Shown: positions 1 through 9,020, numbered from the stretch's first letter. The stretch: 64,000 nt of DNA from Desulfobacteraceae bacterium (GCA_016744295.1 JADGEQ010000002.1:1-64000), one strand, 5' to 3'. The notes: a model not told the origin generated them from the letters alone. Program-made: numbers and translations.

Positions 1-1
1 T

Positions 2-763
2 TTTTTCCCTTTTATTAATGCTGTGGCCCTAAAATCGGAATTGTATGAAAAACCGCCACGCATGTGTTTTAATTTTTCAAAAACGGCCTGTGTATTGTAT
101 CCTGAATGGTGTTTGATAACGCCTGTCAAAAATCTTAATGATGCAAGACAAAAAACCTTCGAATTAATAGCGTATTTGAATGGGATAGTACAAAAAAAAG
201 ATTTGATTGTACCAAACTATAAAAAGTTTAAACAAAAATCAGTAATGGAAATATTAAGGCTGCTTCCACTTACAAATTGTACTGACTGTGGTTTTAAAAC
301 CTGTATGGCATTTGCAGCCATGCTATCAAAACAGCAAACAAATCCGGGAAGGTGTCCTTATATGGTGCTTCCTGTAGAAGAGACAGCTGTCTACCCAATA
401 TTTGATTCAAGGGGCAATAAAGTTTCCAAAATCACACTGAATGTTGATATGATCGGAACCGGCGCCCGCTTGAAACAGCAGGAACAATATATCCAAAAGC
501 TTGAAGCTAGTGTTGTTGAACTTTCAGAAAACAATCAGCAATCCCAAATAGCAGCAAACGAGTCATTACCGTCGCCCCTTACCAAAAGGGAAGTTCAGGT
601 ACTCAAATATATGGCAACAGGTGCAACCAATGCTGAACTTGCGATTCATCTTGATATCAGTACTCACACCGTGAAAACCCATGTGATACATATTTTTAAT
701 AAATTAGGCGTGAATGACAGAACCCAGGCTGCTGTCTGGGCAGCCTGCCATAATTTTCTCTGA
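2..763 (+). CDS. Fe-S (Fes-domain) LuxR-type transcriptional regulator, 5' truncated by window edge
   Basis: The reading frame is open to the left edge; the first possible start inside the window is GTG at 23, but in-frame codons before it read as a plausible continuation, so the gene is probably partial. The middle carries a four-cysteine Fes-type 4Fe-4S motif (TNCTDCGFKTCMAF, followed by CPYM) like that of corrinoid Fe-S and related proteins. The C-terminal ~60 residues are a LuxR/GerE helix-turn-helix (LTKREVQVLKYMATGATNAE, then HTVKTH). A short probable coiled coil joins the two. The inferred role is a transcription factor whose Fe-S cluster senses redox state or iron, or binds a partner. 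It is the natural candidate to bind the repeated palindrome found before the next three genes. Domain calls are from motifs; the regulatory target is inference. Confidence 0.8.
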   Translation, partial: FFPFINAVALKSELYEKPPRMCFNFSKTACVLYPEWCLITPVKNLNDARQKTFELIAYLNGIVQKKDLIVPNYKKFKQKSVMEILRLLPLTNCTDCGFKTCMAFAAMLSKQQTNPGRCPYMVLPVEETAVYPIFDSRGNKVSKITLNVDMIGTGARLKQQEQYIQKLEASVVELSENNQQSQIAANESLPSPLTKREVQVLKYMATGATNAELAIHLDISTHTVKTHVIHIFNKLGVNDRTQAAVWAACHNFL

Positions 764-810
764 AAAGATACCCCTTAATTTTTAGAAAAAACAGATAATA
801 ACAGCGCTTA

Positions 811-854
811 TCACCCAAACGGGGGATTTTTTTCCCGGTTAGCTATACTATGCT
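811..854 (+). promoter_or_regulatory. Palindromic box copy 1 plus -10 element upstream of the DUF2284 gene
   Basis: Positions 811-826 read TCACCCAAACGGGGGA, an imperfect inverted repeat (TCnCCC-N4-GGGnGA). A -10-like TATGCT lies at 849-854, 22 nt after the box, with no good -35 element between. The same box and spacing recur at 2791-2806 and 2849-2864. The arrangement fits an activator binding next to or over a weak -35 region. An overlapping weak inverted repeat (821-840) could also form a hairpin. Confidence 0.6.
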
Positions 855-923
855 GAATTTCAAAGAACACAATAACTTATGCGCTTTTGGAATCAGATTG
901 TGTAATTGATGGAGGATAAATAA

Positions 924-1679
924 ATGAAAGATAGTGGTTTTTTTAAATGTCCAGGCAGTGACCCTTCTGCATGGGCAAAACCTGAAATTTTTCTCTGCCC
1001 GGATTGTAAAAGTGAAGTGGATATATGGACGGATGAAAAAAAAGGTAGATGCCCTTTTTGTAAAACTATTTTTGAAAGGCCAATTAAAATGGCCGATAAA
1101 CCGTACCATGATGCCTTATTGAAAAAGGCCCTTGAGCTGGGGGCTAGTTTTGTCGGTATGATCCCTGTCCGTGAGATTGTTGTTGATGACCATCTTGCTC
1201 ACCTGTGTGAACATCATCAATGCAGCAACTACGGTTTGTCAGCAGGGTGTCCGCCCTATGTATCCGGATCTGACGGGTTTAGGAGACTTATGGGCGCCTA
1301 TCAGGAAGCGCTTGTGATTAACATAGAGTTACCGATGGAAATAATGCTTTCCCATCAGCGAAGGGAAATATTTCGATTGCTCCATGACATTGTATCCAGC
1401 GTTGAGCAGAACGCTGTGAATATGGGATATTCAAATGCCAGGGGATTTGCATCTGGCGGATGTAAGCAGCTTTTTTGTTTTGATTATCCGGAGTGCCGGG
1501 CAATAACAAAGAAAGGGGATTGCAGAAATCCTGACTTGGCAAGACCCTCCATGTCAGGCTATGGGATTGATGTGGTTAAACTTCTTCAAAGGGCAGGATG
1601 TGCCTCGGAATACGCCCGGGATGAAAAAGATAATAAAACTTCAGGCGGTATGGCTTGCGGGTTTGTGATGATTTGCTGA
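924..1679 (+). CDS. DUF2284 metal-binding protein with N-terminal zinc-ribbon-like segment
   Basis: The 251-residue protein starts at ATG 924, behind a strong GGAGG. Residues ~25-46 have a CPDC...CPFC pair resembling a zinc ribbon. From ~80 onward it matches the cysteine-rich DUF2284 family, with motifs such as CEHHQC, AGCPPY and GGCKQLFC near 90-190 and further cysteines to the C-terminus. DUF2284 proteins are predicted metal- or Fe-S-binding proteins of unknown function that often occur near anaerobic methyltransferase and corrinoid genes. It is transcribed alone: a box/-10 promoter lies upstream and a terminator with seven Ts lies downstream. Function is unknown; a role in Fe-S or corrinoid redox chemistry is only suggested by the neighbours. 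Confidence 0.85.
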   Translation: MKDSGFFKCPGSDPSAWAKPEIFLCPDCKSEVDIWTDEKKGRCPFCKTIFERPIKMADKPYHDALLKKALELGASFVGMIPVREIVVDDHLAHLCEHHQCSNYGLSAGCPPYVSGSDGFRRLMGAYQEALVINIELPMEIMLSHQRREIFRLLHDIVSSVEQNAVNMGYSNARGFASGGCKQLFCFDYPECRAITKKGDCRNPDLARPSMSGYGIDVVKLLQRAGCASEYARDEKDNKTSGGMACGFVMIC

Positions 1680-1757
1680 AAATAAAAGAGGTTTGAGAAA
1701 GTGGATCAAATCTTGAATACAAAAATATCATCAACCTGATCCTCCCCCAAAAAACTG

Positions 1758-1782
1758 GAGGCTGAGGTAAGCCTCTTTTTTT
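1758..1782 (+). terminator. Rho-independent terminator after the DUF2284 gene
   Basis: GAGGCT (1758-1763) pairs with AGCCTC (1770-1775) across a six-base loop and is followed directly by seven Ts (1776-1782). Confidence 0.85.
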
Positions 1783-1845
1783 GAATATTATCCAACAAAC
1801 TAAAATGCTCGCGCCGGATTAACCGAAGATTTTTATGTTACAACA

Positions 1846-1882
1846 AAAAGGCCCTGCTATAATAATCATAGCAGGGCCTTTT
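1846..1882. terminator. Bidirectional terminator between convergent genes
   Basis: A perfect 15-bp inverted repeat (AAAAGGCCCTGCTAT at 1846-1860 with its complement at 1868-1882) has a seven-base loop. A-rich and T-rich ends make it usable in both directions. It sits 21 nt past the stop of the minus-strand DUF3786 gene. Confidence 0.9.
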
Positions 1883-1903
1883 GAAGAATAACCCGGCAGC
1901 GTT

Positions 1904-2710
1904 TTACCCGATCCCATGGGTTATGGATATTTTCTCAAACATAACCACAATACCGGCAGCAATCCCATATACGATATCGCTATTCGCATTTTGATCTGCG
2001 GATGAGTCAAAAAACAGATGAAGGTCGGAGGCCATCCCCTCTTCAGGCTTCCAATAGCAAATCAGTACGGGAAGTTTCGGCAGGGGAGAAAGAATTAAAG
2101 AAATATCTGAATCAAACAATTTTTCCACTCGTTGCCCATTAAAAATCAAAATTAAATCTTCAAAAAAATCAATATACCTGTCTGCAATCTTCTTAAATGG
2201 TACTTCCGAGGTTTGAACAAACAGTCCATTTTGCTCCCGGCCTCCTTCAAGCTCTCTGAAAGACACCCATTTTTGGGTCAATGGAACCCCCTTGCAAGCT
2301 AAGACATATCCCAGAACATTTGAAACAACCCATGGATTGATATGAATACCTGAAAATAAATTTCCGGTGTGATCAATGGAAAATGGTTTTCCCATAATTT
2401 TTAGTGTCAATCTTCCATCAGCATAAACACCCCCTGTCCGATCAGCAGCATCTTTCAGGTCGCAGGCTGCAATTTTTTGTTTCATCTTCTTTATTTTCGT
2501 TTGTTGCTGTTTTTCCACAAGTGTTTCTTTGTGAGGCTGATTCTGATATTTATCTATTATATCAGAACCTATAAACGGACATAGATTCACTTCTTTTTGC
2601 CCTAGGAACACCTTTGACGCAAACGCCAAACAGGTTGTTTCATTACATTTTTTACAATTGGTCTTGGGCAAAAGTTTGAAAACCGCCATGGCATTAGCAA
2701 ATTGAGTCAT
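1904..2710 (-). CDS. Fes-domain DUF3786 protein
   Basis: From the chosen start (ATG at 2710) the protein has 268 residues. The first ~60 residues form a Fes-type 4Fe-4S motif (KTNCKKCNETTCLAF, then CPF); the rest matches DUF3786, a domain of unknown function common in sulfate reducers and methanogens. A longer frame opens at 2794, but that start would lie inside the palindromic box and upstream of the predicted -10 (2768-2763), so it cannot be on the transcript. AAGG about six bases before 2710 supports the short start. The gene is divergent from the DUF3795 gene, and both share the double box between them. Role unknown; presumably Fe-S-dependent electron transfer or cofactor handling. Confidence 0.85.
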   Translation of the reverse strand: MTQFANAMAVFKLLPKTNCKKCNETTCLAFASKVFLGQKEVNLCPFIGSDIIDKYQNQPHKETLVEKQQQTKIKKMKQKIAACDLKDAADRTGGVYADGRLTLKIMGKPFSIDHTGNLFSGIHINPWVVSNVLGYVLACKGVPLTQKWVSFRELEGGREQNGLFVQTSEVPFKKIADRYIDFFEDLILIFNGQRVEKLFDSDISLILSPLPKLPVLICYWKPEEGMASDLHLFFDSSADQNANSDIVYGIAAGIVVMFEKISITHGIG

Positions 2711-2762
2711 ATCTTTCATCCTTATTTTTTTAATAAATATCAACCAAGTAAACAACTTAACT

Positions 2763-2806
2763 ATAATAAGAGCTATTAAAAAGAAAAACATCACCCAAAC
2801 GGGGGA
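2763..2806 (-). promoter_or_regulatory. Palindromic box copy 2 plus -10 element for the DUF3786 gene
   Basis: Positions 2791-2806 are identical to copy 1 over all 16 bases (17 with the flanking base). On the minus strand a -10-like TATTAT occupies 2768-2763, 22 nt from the box, putting the box centre near -42.5 from an expected transcription start around 2756. That is the classical position for LuxR-type class II activation. Confidence 0.6.
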
Positions 2807-2848
2807 GAAATAGCAAAATAAGTATCTTAATCGATTTATTTTAGCCTA

Positions 2849-2893
2849 TCGTCCAAACGGGTGATGTTTTATTTTTGATAGTTGAATTATAAT
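2849..2893 (+). promoter_or_regulatory. Palindromic box copy 3 plus consensus -10 for the DUF3795 gene
   Basis: Positions 2849-2864 read TCGTCCAAACGGGTGA, 13 of 16 identical to copies 1 and 2. A perfect TATAAT lies at 2888-2893, 23 nt downstream, and no -35 consensus is visible between them, which suggests an activator-dependent promoter. Confidence 0.6.
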
Positions 2894-2936
2894 CTTTCTT
2901 GTTTAAATTAAATTAAACTTATGAGGAGAATCAACT

Positions 2937-3383
2937 ATGGATTATTTTCAAATGACGGCCCCCTGTGGTTTGGACTGCTTCAACTGCCATTTTTATTTGG
3001 CCCTCGAAAACAAGGAAGCAAGGGACAGTGTTGAAAAAATGTCTGAGGAATATAATGTGCCTGTTGAAATAATGTTGTGCAATGGATGTCGAAATCACGA
3101 TGGCAAAATACCATTACAAAAACATATCTTTGGTGATTCGAATAGCTGTGCTGCATATGAATGTTCCCAAAACAAAGGTTTAAATTTTTGTGGTGATTGT
3201 GACAAATTTCCATGTGACAACCTGCATCCTTATGCTGACAGGGCAACTGAATTACCCCATAATATGAAAGTTTTTAATCTATGTTTGATAAATAAAATGG
3301 GGCTGGAAAATTGGGCAACCTCAAAGGCATCTAAAGTTCGCGAAACCTACTTTACAAAGCCATGGAAACTATCAGACAAATAA
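2937..3383 (+). CDS. DUF3795 cysteine-rich protein
   Basis: A 148-residue protein with the DUF3795 layout: an N-terminal APCGLDCFNC motif, a central CNGC and a late CGDCDKFPC. These clusters predict zinc or Fe-S binding. ATG 2937 follows GAGGAG closely. It is divergent from the DUF3786 gene and shares its box-type promoter. DUF3795 proteins are small, widespread in anaerobes and of unknown function. Together with the DUF2284 and DUF3786 genes this makes three cysteine-rich proteins under one apparent operator. Confidence 0.85.
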   Translation: MDYFQMTAPCGLDCFNCHFYLALENKEARDSVEKMSEEYNVPVEIMLCNGCRNHDGKIPLQKHIFGDSNSCAAYECSQNKGLNFCGDCDKFPCDNLHPYADRATELPHNMKVFNLCLINKMGLENWATSKASKVRETYFTKPWKLSDK

Positions 3384-3384
3384 G

Positions 3385-3716
3385 GGTATCGTTTTTCTCA
3401 TCCTAAGAAGCACAATCAACCGCTTGGGAGGGACCGGGCTTACGATATGGCTTTTTGGAAATATGGGGTTTAAGAAAATAAAAACGTTTATCAGAGGCTT
3501 CGGCACTATTGGTCCGGCCCCTCAGCTTGGCGTTATATGTTGTATTACCAAGAAGATTTTTGAAGCACTGCATGAAGATGAAACAAACTATATAAAATAT
3601 CAGCCATTTCTCAAGCTGGCCTCGCCATAAATCTGGCGGGTTGCATTATAAATGAAATCCATCCAACTTCTGTTGAAGTTGGGCCGTTTTTAAAATATGC
3701 AAAAGACCTTATCTAA
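3385..3716 (+). pseudogene. Frameshifted remnant of an unrecognised gene
   Basis: One frame runs without a stop from the end of the DUF3795 gene to 3630 and reads as protein-like (for example GFGTIGPAPQLGVICCITKK). The following stretch is protein-like in a different frame, 3582-3716 (for example AISQAGLAINLAGCIINEIH), ending in a proper stop. A single frameshift near 3585-3600 would join them. No start codon with a ribosome site precedes it. I do not recognise the family with certainty; a flavodoxin-like reductase is a guess. It could be a sequencing frameshift rather than decay. Confidence 0.4.
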
Positions 3717-3832
3717 AGGTAAATTAATTGATGATAGCGACTATGCACTCGGAAAAAAATCCACGACGAATTGAGAGATCCATCATAATAAAATGAATAT
3801 CAGAAGCGAGAAAGCATAAGGCATTGAGGTGA

Positions 3833-4048
3833 TCGCCGAATAGGCACGGCAATGGTCAACAATGGGTTAGCCTTGCTGAAATCTATGGACAGCAAAGGTT
3901 GTGCGATTGTGGGGTACTACAGTTTGGCCTTAAGAACCATCCGCAGCTAATTCATGAGGGAATACCGCAAGAAATTTTGACTGAAATGCCAGATGGTAAA
4001 TTCATGATGCGGCCGCCAGCACTTGCAAAATTTGATACTTTACAATAA
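3833..4048 (+). pseudogene. Second protein-like remnant without start, family unrecognised
   Basis: A stop-to-stop frame of about 71 codons reads as convincing protein toward its end (for example EGIPQEILTEMPDGKFMMRP) but has no usable start and is preceded at once by a stop. It probably is the 3' piece of a decayed gene. The stretch 3717-3832 between the two remnants holds nothing recognisable. Confidence 0.35.
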
Positions 4049-4075
4049 TCGAGAAAATGTTCTATCTTGATTCCC

Positions 4076-4143
4076 AGCATAGAGGATCTCCTTTCTTTTT
4101 GGGAGAAAAGTTAAAAAATATTGTTTAGGAGGTCCTCTATGCT
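4076..4143. repeat. 17-bp inverted repeat with 34-nt loop
   Basis: AGCATAGAGGATCTCCT (4076-4092) is complementary to 4127-4143 at 16 of 17 positions. No T-run follows, so it is not a standard terminator. It sits between decayed genes and the EamA gene and may be a MITE-like or otherwise mobile remnant, or a strong mRNA hairpin. Confidence 0.6.
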
Positions 4144-4226
4144 TTTGCTATAATTTTAACACCTGACAAATCTTTTTCTGAGCTAACTGCGGGGTTTTGG
4201 GGTTATCTGAACAAAGGAATCACAGG

Positions 4227-4298
4227 ATGACCAATGAAGAAAAAGAGATTTTGAAGTTGACCGAAGGGAAAATAGAAAATGATTCAAAAAGATATTAA
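4227..4298 (+). CDS. Possible 23-residue upstream ORF overlapping the EamA start
   Basis: The frame starts at ATG 4227 with AAAGGA about eight bases upstream and ends at 4298, overlapping the EamA gene start at 4279 by 20 bases. The peptide is charged (MTNEEKEILKLTEGKIENDS...). It could couple translation of the transporter or be the N-terminal stub of a lost gene. Support is only the ribosome site and the overlap. Confidence 0.25.
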   Translation: MTNEEKEILKLTEGKIENDSKRY

Positions 4299-5241
4299 AA
4301 AAGGCATCACACTTTCATTTATATCATTGGTACTTCTTGGCATCATGCCTGTTATTTCCAATAGCCGGCCCATGGCAATAGATGCGTTGAGCTTTGCACT
4401 ATACCTGTCGGTCTGGCAGTTGATTTTTGCGGCACCTGTATTTTTTCTGGAATTGAAGTTTCACAATCAGGGGATATTTAACCCTGGATTGCCAGGTGTA
4501 TTAAAGAAAAAAGCACTCTCAATTATTCTGGTAACCGGCGCAATGTTCGGTATTTCAACCTATACCTACGTGCTCTCAATGGAAAAAGCCGGGGCTGTGA
4601 GTGCTGCCATTGCCATTCAGGCATATCCGCTATTTACCATTCTATGGGAATCCTTTTTTCTAAACAAAAAAAAGAGCAAAAATGAATTGTTTTTTACATT
4701 TTTGCTGATAGCAGGTCTTTACTATCTTGGAACAAAGGGCACCTGGAAAATAGAGGGCCTCTCTTCTTGGTTTCTATTTGCTCTGACGGTTCCGTTCATA
4801 TGGAGCGTGGCACACGTCATTATAAAAGAAGTTCTGGAGAAAACGCCGATTACGCCGGCCCAAGTTACATTTTTCAGGGTCGCGGTCTCTGCCGTCATCC
4901 TTTTTATCATTTCATTGTCAGTAAATGGCCTGGAGTATGTCATCCGCTTAATCCTGAATCCCTCCTTTCAGTTGTATGCAGCAATTATGGGGTTGGTGTA
5001 TTACCTTGAGCTGATAAACTGGTTCTATGCGGTCAGGCACGTGGATGTTTCAGTTGCAAGTTCAATAACAACTCCATGGCCTGTTGTGACATTGTTTCTG
5101 GCGGTTCTGTTTTTGCAGGAAACAGTTAAAAGCTATCAAATCATTACAATGGCAGTGACCTTGTTCAGTGTATACGGGCTACTTTTGGCAGGAAAAAGAA
5201 AACCAGCCAATTTAGAAACACCCATAAAGGTAAAAATATAA
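4279..5241 (+). CDS. EamA-family (DMT superfamily) permease
   Basis: The 320-residue, strongly hydrophobic protein has about ten predicted membrane segments arranged as two EamA repeats of roughly 150 residues each, which is the normal size of the drug/metabolite transporter superfamily. ATG 4279 has GAAGGG about ten bases upstream. EamA proteins are secondary exporters or importers of metabolites such as amino acids; the substrate here cannot be told. It lies alone between decayed genes and a Dcu-type carrier on the same strand. Confidence 0.85.
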   Translation: MIQKDIKKGITLSFISLVLLGIMPVISNSRPMAIDALSFALYLSVWQLIFAAPVFFLELKFHNQGIFNPGLPGVLKKKALSIILVTGAMFGISTYTYVLSMEKAGAVSAAIAIQAYPLFTILWESFFLNKKKSKNELFFTFLLIAGLYYLGTKGTWKIEGLSSWFLFALTVPFIWSVAHVIIKEVLEKTPITPAQVTFFRVAVSAVILFIISLSVNGLEYVIRLILNPSFQLYAAIMGLVYYLELINWFYAVRHVDVSVASSITTPWPVVTLFLAVLFLQETVKSYQIITMAVTLFSVYGLLLAGKRKPANLETPIKVKI

Positions 5242-5358
5242 CTACAGGCTGCAGGGGCGGGCCCTGGCGAAGTATTTTTACAAGTCCTGCTCACCCCTGA
5301 GATCTAACGATCCCGGCGGCAGTATTGCATTGGCCGGAAAATGAAAAGGAGAGTGTTT

Positions 5359-6678
5359 ATGTTCTGGATACATATGTTACTTCTGCTGATTATTATCTTT
5401 ATTGGAATTCGGTATGGCGGCATTGCCTTTGGCCTGCTGGGTGGACTGGGGGTTTCCATTCTGGTCTTTGTCTTTGGCATTGTTCCGGGCTCCCCCCCTG
5501 TGGGTGTCATGCTTATCATTCTGGCTGTGGTGGCGGCATCGGCCACCCTGGAGGCCACAGGCGGTCTCAGTCTTTTGGTGACCTATGCCGAGAAACTGCT
5601 GCGCAATCACCCCCAGTATGTGGTTTTTCTAGGCCCTTTGTGTACCTATAGTCTCACTGTGCTGGTTGGCACCGGGCATTCGGTGTATCCTTTGCTTCCG
5701 GTCATTTATGATGTGGCTTATAAACAGGGGATCCGGCCCGAGCGCCCCCTGGCGGTGTCAACCATCGCTTCCCAGATGGGTATTACCGCCAGTCCCATCG
5801 CAGCGGCAGCAGCCGTGGTCATGGCAACGGCCGTGGAAAACAACCTTGGCATCGGTCTTGTGGATGTCCTTAAAATAACGATGCCAGCCACCTTTATCGG
5901 GGTGATGGCCGCCGCTACCTGGAGTCTGAAACGGGGAAAGGACCTTGATAAGGACGAGGTGTTCCAGGAAAAAATGAAGGATCCTGGGTTTGCCAGGGAA
6001 GCTGCCGGGGATACGAAAACTCAGACCGACGGTCAAGTTGACCCAAAAGCCCGCAAAGGGTTGGCCATATTTATAGGCGGTATCCTCTGTGTGATCCTGG
6101 TGGCTCTGTTCTCCAAATCAGTTCTGCCCGAAGGGGTGGGCATGTCTGTGGCCATCCAGTTTCTGATGCTTTCCGTGGGGGCGGTCATCCTGATGGCCAC
6201 CAATGTCAGCCCCAAAGCCATTGCCGCTTCCAACGTCTTTACTGCTGGCATGGTTGCGGTGCTGATTATTTTCGGCATTGCCTGGCTTTCCGACACCATC
6301 ATCGGTGCACACAAACCCTATCTCATCGGTCTGGTCAGTGATATGGTAAAAACCTGGCCCTGGTCCTTTGCCCTTGCCATGTTTATCGTCTCTATTTTTC
6401 TCAAAAGTCAGGCTGCGGTCCTGACCATTATGATGCCCCTGGGCTTTTTGCTGAAAATTCCGCATGAGGTCCTTTTGGGGGTGCTGCCCTCATGTTACGC
6501 TTACTTTTTCTTTCCCTTTTACCCCAGTGATCTTGCGGCCATCAGTTTTGACCGGACCGGTACCACAGCCATCGGAAAATATGTGATCAACCACAGTTTT
6601 ATGCTGCCGGGCATCATTGGTGTGGGCACGGCCACCATTGTCGGGTATTTTCTCTCCATGACAATTTCTTCATTCTAA
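5359..6678 (+). CDS. Anaerobic C4-dicarboxylate transporter, DcuA/DcuB family
   Basis: From ATG 5359 the protein has 439 residues, the usual length for the Dcu family, with about 10-12 membrane segments and the characteristic HSVYPLLPVIYDVAYKQGIRP stretch shortened here as PLLPVIYDVA near residue ~115. AAGGAG at 5346-5351 stands seven bases before ATG 5359, so this start is preferred to ATG 5341, which would overlap its own ribosome site. Dcu carriers exchange fumarate, malate, aspartate or succinate across the inner membrane in anaerobes. The loop after residue ~200 is charged and variable. The exact substrate is inferred from family only. An aspartate ammonia-lyase is present far away at the right edge. 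Confidence 0.85.
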   Translation: MFWIHMLLLLIIIFIGIRYGGIAFGLLGGLGVSILVFVFGIVPGSPPVGVMLIILAVVAASATLEATGGLSLLVTYAEKLLRNHPQYVVFLGPLCTYSLTVLVGTGHSVYPLLPVIYDVAYKQGIRPERPLAVSTIASQMGITASPIAAAAAVVMATAVENNLGIGLVDVLKITMPATFIGVMAAATWSLKRGKDLDKDEVFQEKMKDPGFAREAAGDTKTQTDGQVDPKARKGLAIFIGGILCVILVALFSKSVLPEGVGMSVAIQFLMLSVGAVILMATNVSPKAIAASNVFTAGMVAVLIIFGIAWLSDTIIGAHKPYLIGLVSDMVKTWPWSFALAMFIVSIFLKSQAAVLTIMMPLGFLLKIPHEVLLGVLPSCYAYFFFPFYPSDLAAISFDRTGTTAIGKYVINHSFMLPGIIGVGTATIVGYFLSMTISSF

Positions 6679-6881
6679 GGACCGCAAATTTTATAACTTG
6701 AACGAAATAGCTTGCCTTTTGTGACCCATTTACCGCGTTGTATCAAAGGCGGGCCTGTCCAAAAAATGAATCCGCTATCCGGGGCACCGCAGCACGAAAT
6801 CCGGATGGACGTAATTGTCTATTATGTGCTTCAACCAACTCGATCCGGAAAAAATGTATCCACACATAAATAGACCCAAGT

Positions 6882-8981
6882 TTAAATTTTAAATTGCTGA
6901 ACCATTTGTGTCAGGGTTTCTGCAAGCTCGGATAGTTCTCGTGCACTTTCATCTACCTGTGTGCTGCCCGTGTTCATTTCCGAAGCAGCCTGGCTGACAT
7001 CTGAAATATCCCGGGTTACTTCCCCGGCAACAGCAGAGGTCTGGTTCACATTTTCATTGACTTCCTGGACGCCTTCGGCTGCCTGGCTCACATTGTTTGA
7101 AATTTCCTGGGTGGTGGCGGATTGTTCTTCAATTGCCGTGGCAACCGTCGTGACAATACCATTAATATCATTAATAACCTCAACAATTGATTCAATGGCA
7201 GTAATGGCTTCCGCCGTAGTTGTCTGAACTCCGGAAATTTTTTCATTGATCTCGCTGGTGGCTTCAGCTGTCTGCAGGGCAAGGGATTTAATCTCACCTG
7301 CTACAACGGCAAATCCTTTGCCGGCCTCACCGGCTCTGGCCGCTTCAATGGTGGCATTGAGCGCTAATAGATTGGTTTGCGCAGAAATATCTGCAATGGT
7401 GTCCGTGACCTTGGAAATTTGGGCCGACGCCTGTCCAAGCTCATCCACTTTCCCGGCAACTTCCTGGGCTGTCTTAACCGCCTGGGAGGTTGTTTCACTT
7501 CCTTTGGCCGTATTGTTTGCGATTTCATTGATGGTGGCTGTCATCTCTTCTGAAGCCGCAACAATCATCTGTATATTGGTTGTGGTCTGTTCAGTTGCGG
7601 CGGCCACGCTATTCATATTCGTGGCCATTTCCTCGGCAGCAACAGCCACATTGTTTGATTTTTCTGCGGTTTGTGAAGCATTCGCACTGATCTGCTGAGA
7701 AATAGTTGAAAGTTCTGTGGAAGAAGCGGTCAACGTCTGGGTACCCGATGCAATATCTGAAAACATTTTACTTAAATTTTGTGTCATGGCGTTTAATGCA
7801 TCCGCAAGCATCCCGATTTCATCCTTTTGGCGAATATCAAGCACCTGGGTCAGGTCTCCGCCGGCGATTACCTTGGCCATTTCCACACTTTTAATGATAG
7901 GAGCAGAGATGGAACGGCTGAATAAAAATGCAATAAATGCAATAACAACAGCGGCAATCACTGCGATCATCCCGATAAACAATTTTAATGCTTTAATGGG
8001 TGCAAACGCCTCTGCTTCATCAATCTCTGCTAACAGGCCCCAGGTGGAAAGGCCCACGGTTACCGGTGTAAACGCAGACAACACCGGATTACCGTTATAA
8101 TCAAGAACAATTTTTTGTCCGGTTTTTCCGGACAAAACCGCATCCCCGGCTTCTGTATTCACAGATCCTTTGTTTGAATCGGCAAAAGAGGCGGTCACCG
8201 TATGATGGGTGGGATCCAGAAATGAATCCGACCGCATGCGCTTATCCGGTCCAATCAGGTATGATTCCCCGGTTTCTCCCATACCGTCTCGTTCCTGCAT
8301 GATTTTGTTGATGGCAGCGATGGAAAGCTGAAGTGCAAGGACACCGATGGTTTTCCCATTCTCCTTTATGGGGGCGGCAATAAACTGGGCCGGTGCGTTA
8401 TTGGAGGGTGAATAGGGCTTGGTATCTGAAACGATAACTTTTCCCTCTTTGGCAGCCAGGCGCCACACATCTCTCAGGGATGAATCAATATCAGCGGCCC
8501 TTTGTCCAAAATCCAGTTCCTTGGTAACGGTGAATGAGGTATCCCCATCATCCTTGTCCATGAGAAAAATATCATAATACCCATATTCTTCCATATAATG
8601 TTGGAACACCGGAAAATACTGGTCATGAACCGCACGATAGTCATCTGGTGCATCATATTTTCCACTGGTATGACCCTTGAATTTACCGCTGCCAATCCCC
8701 CCTGCCAACTGAAATGCAGCATTGATTTCTTTCATTGCCTTTATGGTGAAGGGGTTGTTGGCAAGAACCTTGATATCTCCCGTTCTTTCTGCAAAATAGG
8801 TTTCTATTTGAAACTTTTTAATTTGCCGGATTGCCTCTAATTTGTTGAAAGCTTCCTGGGACAGTGCTGTGGAGGATGAGATCACTGACATGATTCCCAA
8901 AATTGCAAGGGGGATAATACTGACGAACAAAAAAGCACCTATCAGTTTAGTCCCAAGTTTAAGATCTTTAAATTTTTTCAT
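6882..8981 (-). CDS. Methyl-accepting chemotaxis protein (Cache-HAMP-MA)
   Basis: 699 residues. An N-terminal membrane segment (~12-34) is followed by a periplasmic dCache-like sensor to ~325, a second membrane segment (~332-355), a HAMP domain and a C-terminal signalling domain with the conserved hairpin tip ([20 protein letters not shown]). There is no CheR-tethering pentapeptide at the C-terminus (ends QMVQQFKI). It relays extracellular ligand binding to CheA. It is the last gene of a minus-strand row beginning with the hybrid kinase and lies 39 nt after the pseudo-receiver gene, so the two are probably co-transcribed. Ligand unknown. AAGGAAG precedes the start. Confidence 0.92.
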   Translation of the reverse strand: MKKFKDLKLGTKLIGAFLFVSIIPLAILGIMSVISSSTALSQEAFNKLEAIRQIKKFQIETYFAERTGDIKVLANNPFTIKAMKEINAAFQLAGGIGSGKFKGHTSGKYDAPDDYRAVHDQYFPVFQHYMEEYGYYDIFLMDKDDGDTSFTVTKELDFGQRAADIDSSLRDVWRLAAKEGKVIVSDTKPYSPSNNAPAQFIAAPIKENGKTIGVLALQLSIAAINKIMQERDGMGETGESYLIGPDKRMRSDSFLDPTHHTVTASFADSNKGSVNTEAGDAVLSGKTGQKIVLDYNGNPVLSAFTPVTVGLSTWGLLAEIDEAEAFAPIKALKLFIGMIAVIAAVVIAFIAFLFSRSISAPIIKSVEMAKVIAGGDLTQVLDIRQKDEIGMLADALNAMTQNLSKMFSDIASGTQTLTASSTELSTISQQISANASQTAEKSNNVAVAAEEMATNMNSVAAATEQTTTNIQMIVAASEEMTATINEIANNTAKGSETTSQAVKTAQEVAGKVDELGQASAQISKVTDTIADISAQTNLLALNATIEAARAGEAGKGFAVVAGEIKSLALQTAEATSEINEKISGVQTTTAEAITAIESIVEVINDINGIVTTVATAIEEQSATTQEISNNVSQAAEGVQEVNENVNQTSAVAGEVTRDISDVSQAASEMNTGSTQVDESARELSELAETLTQMVQQFKI

Positions 8982-9020
8982 GGCGTCTTCCTTATTTATG
9001 TTTAATTGAACAACCTATTG

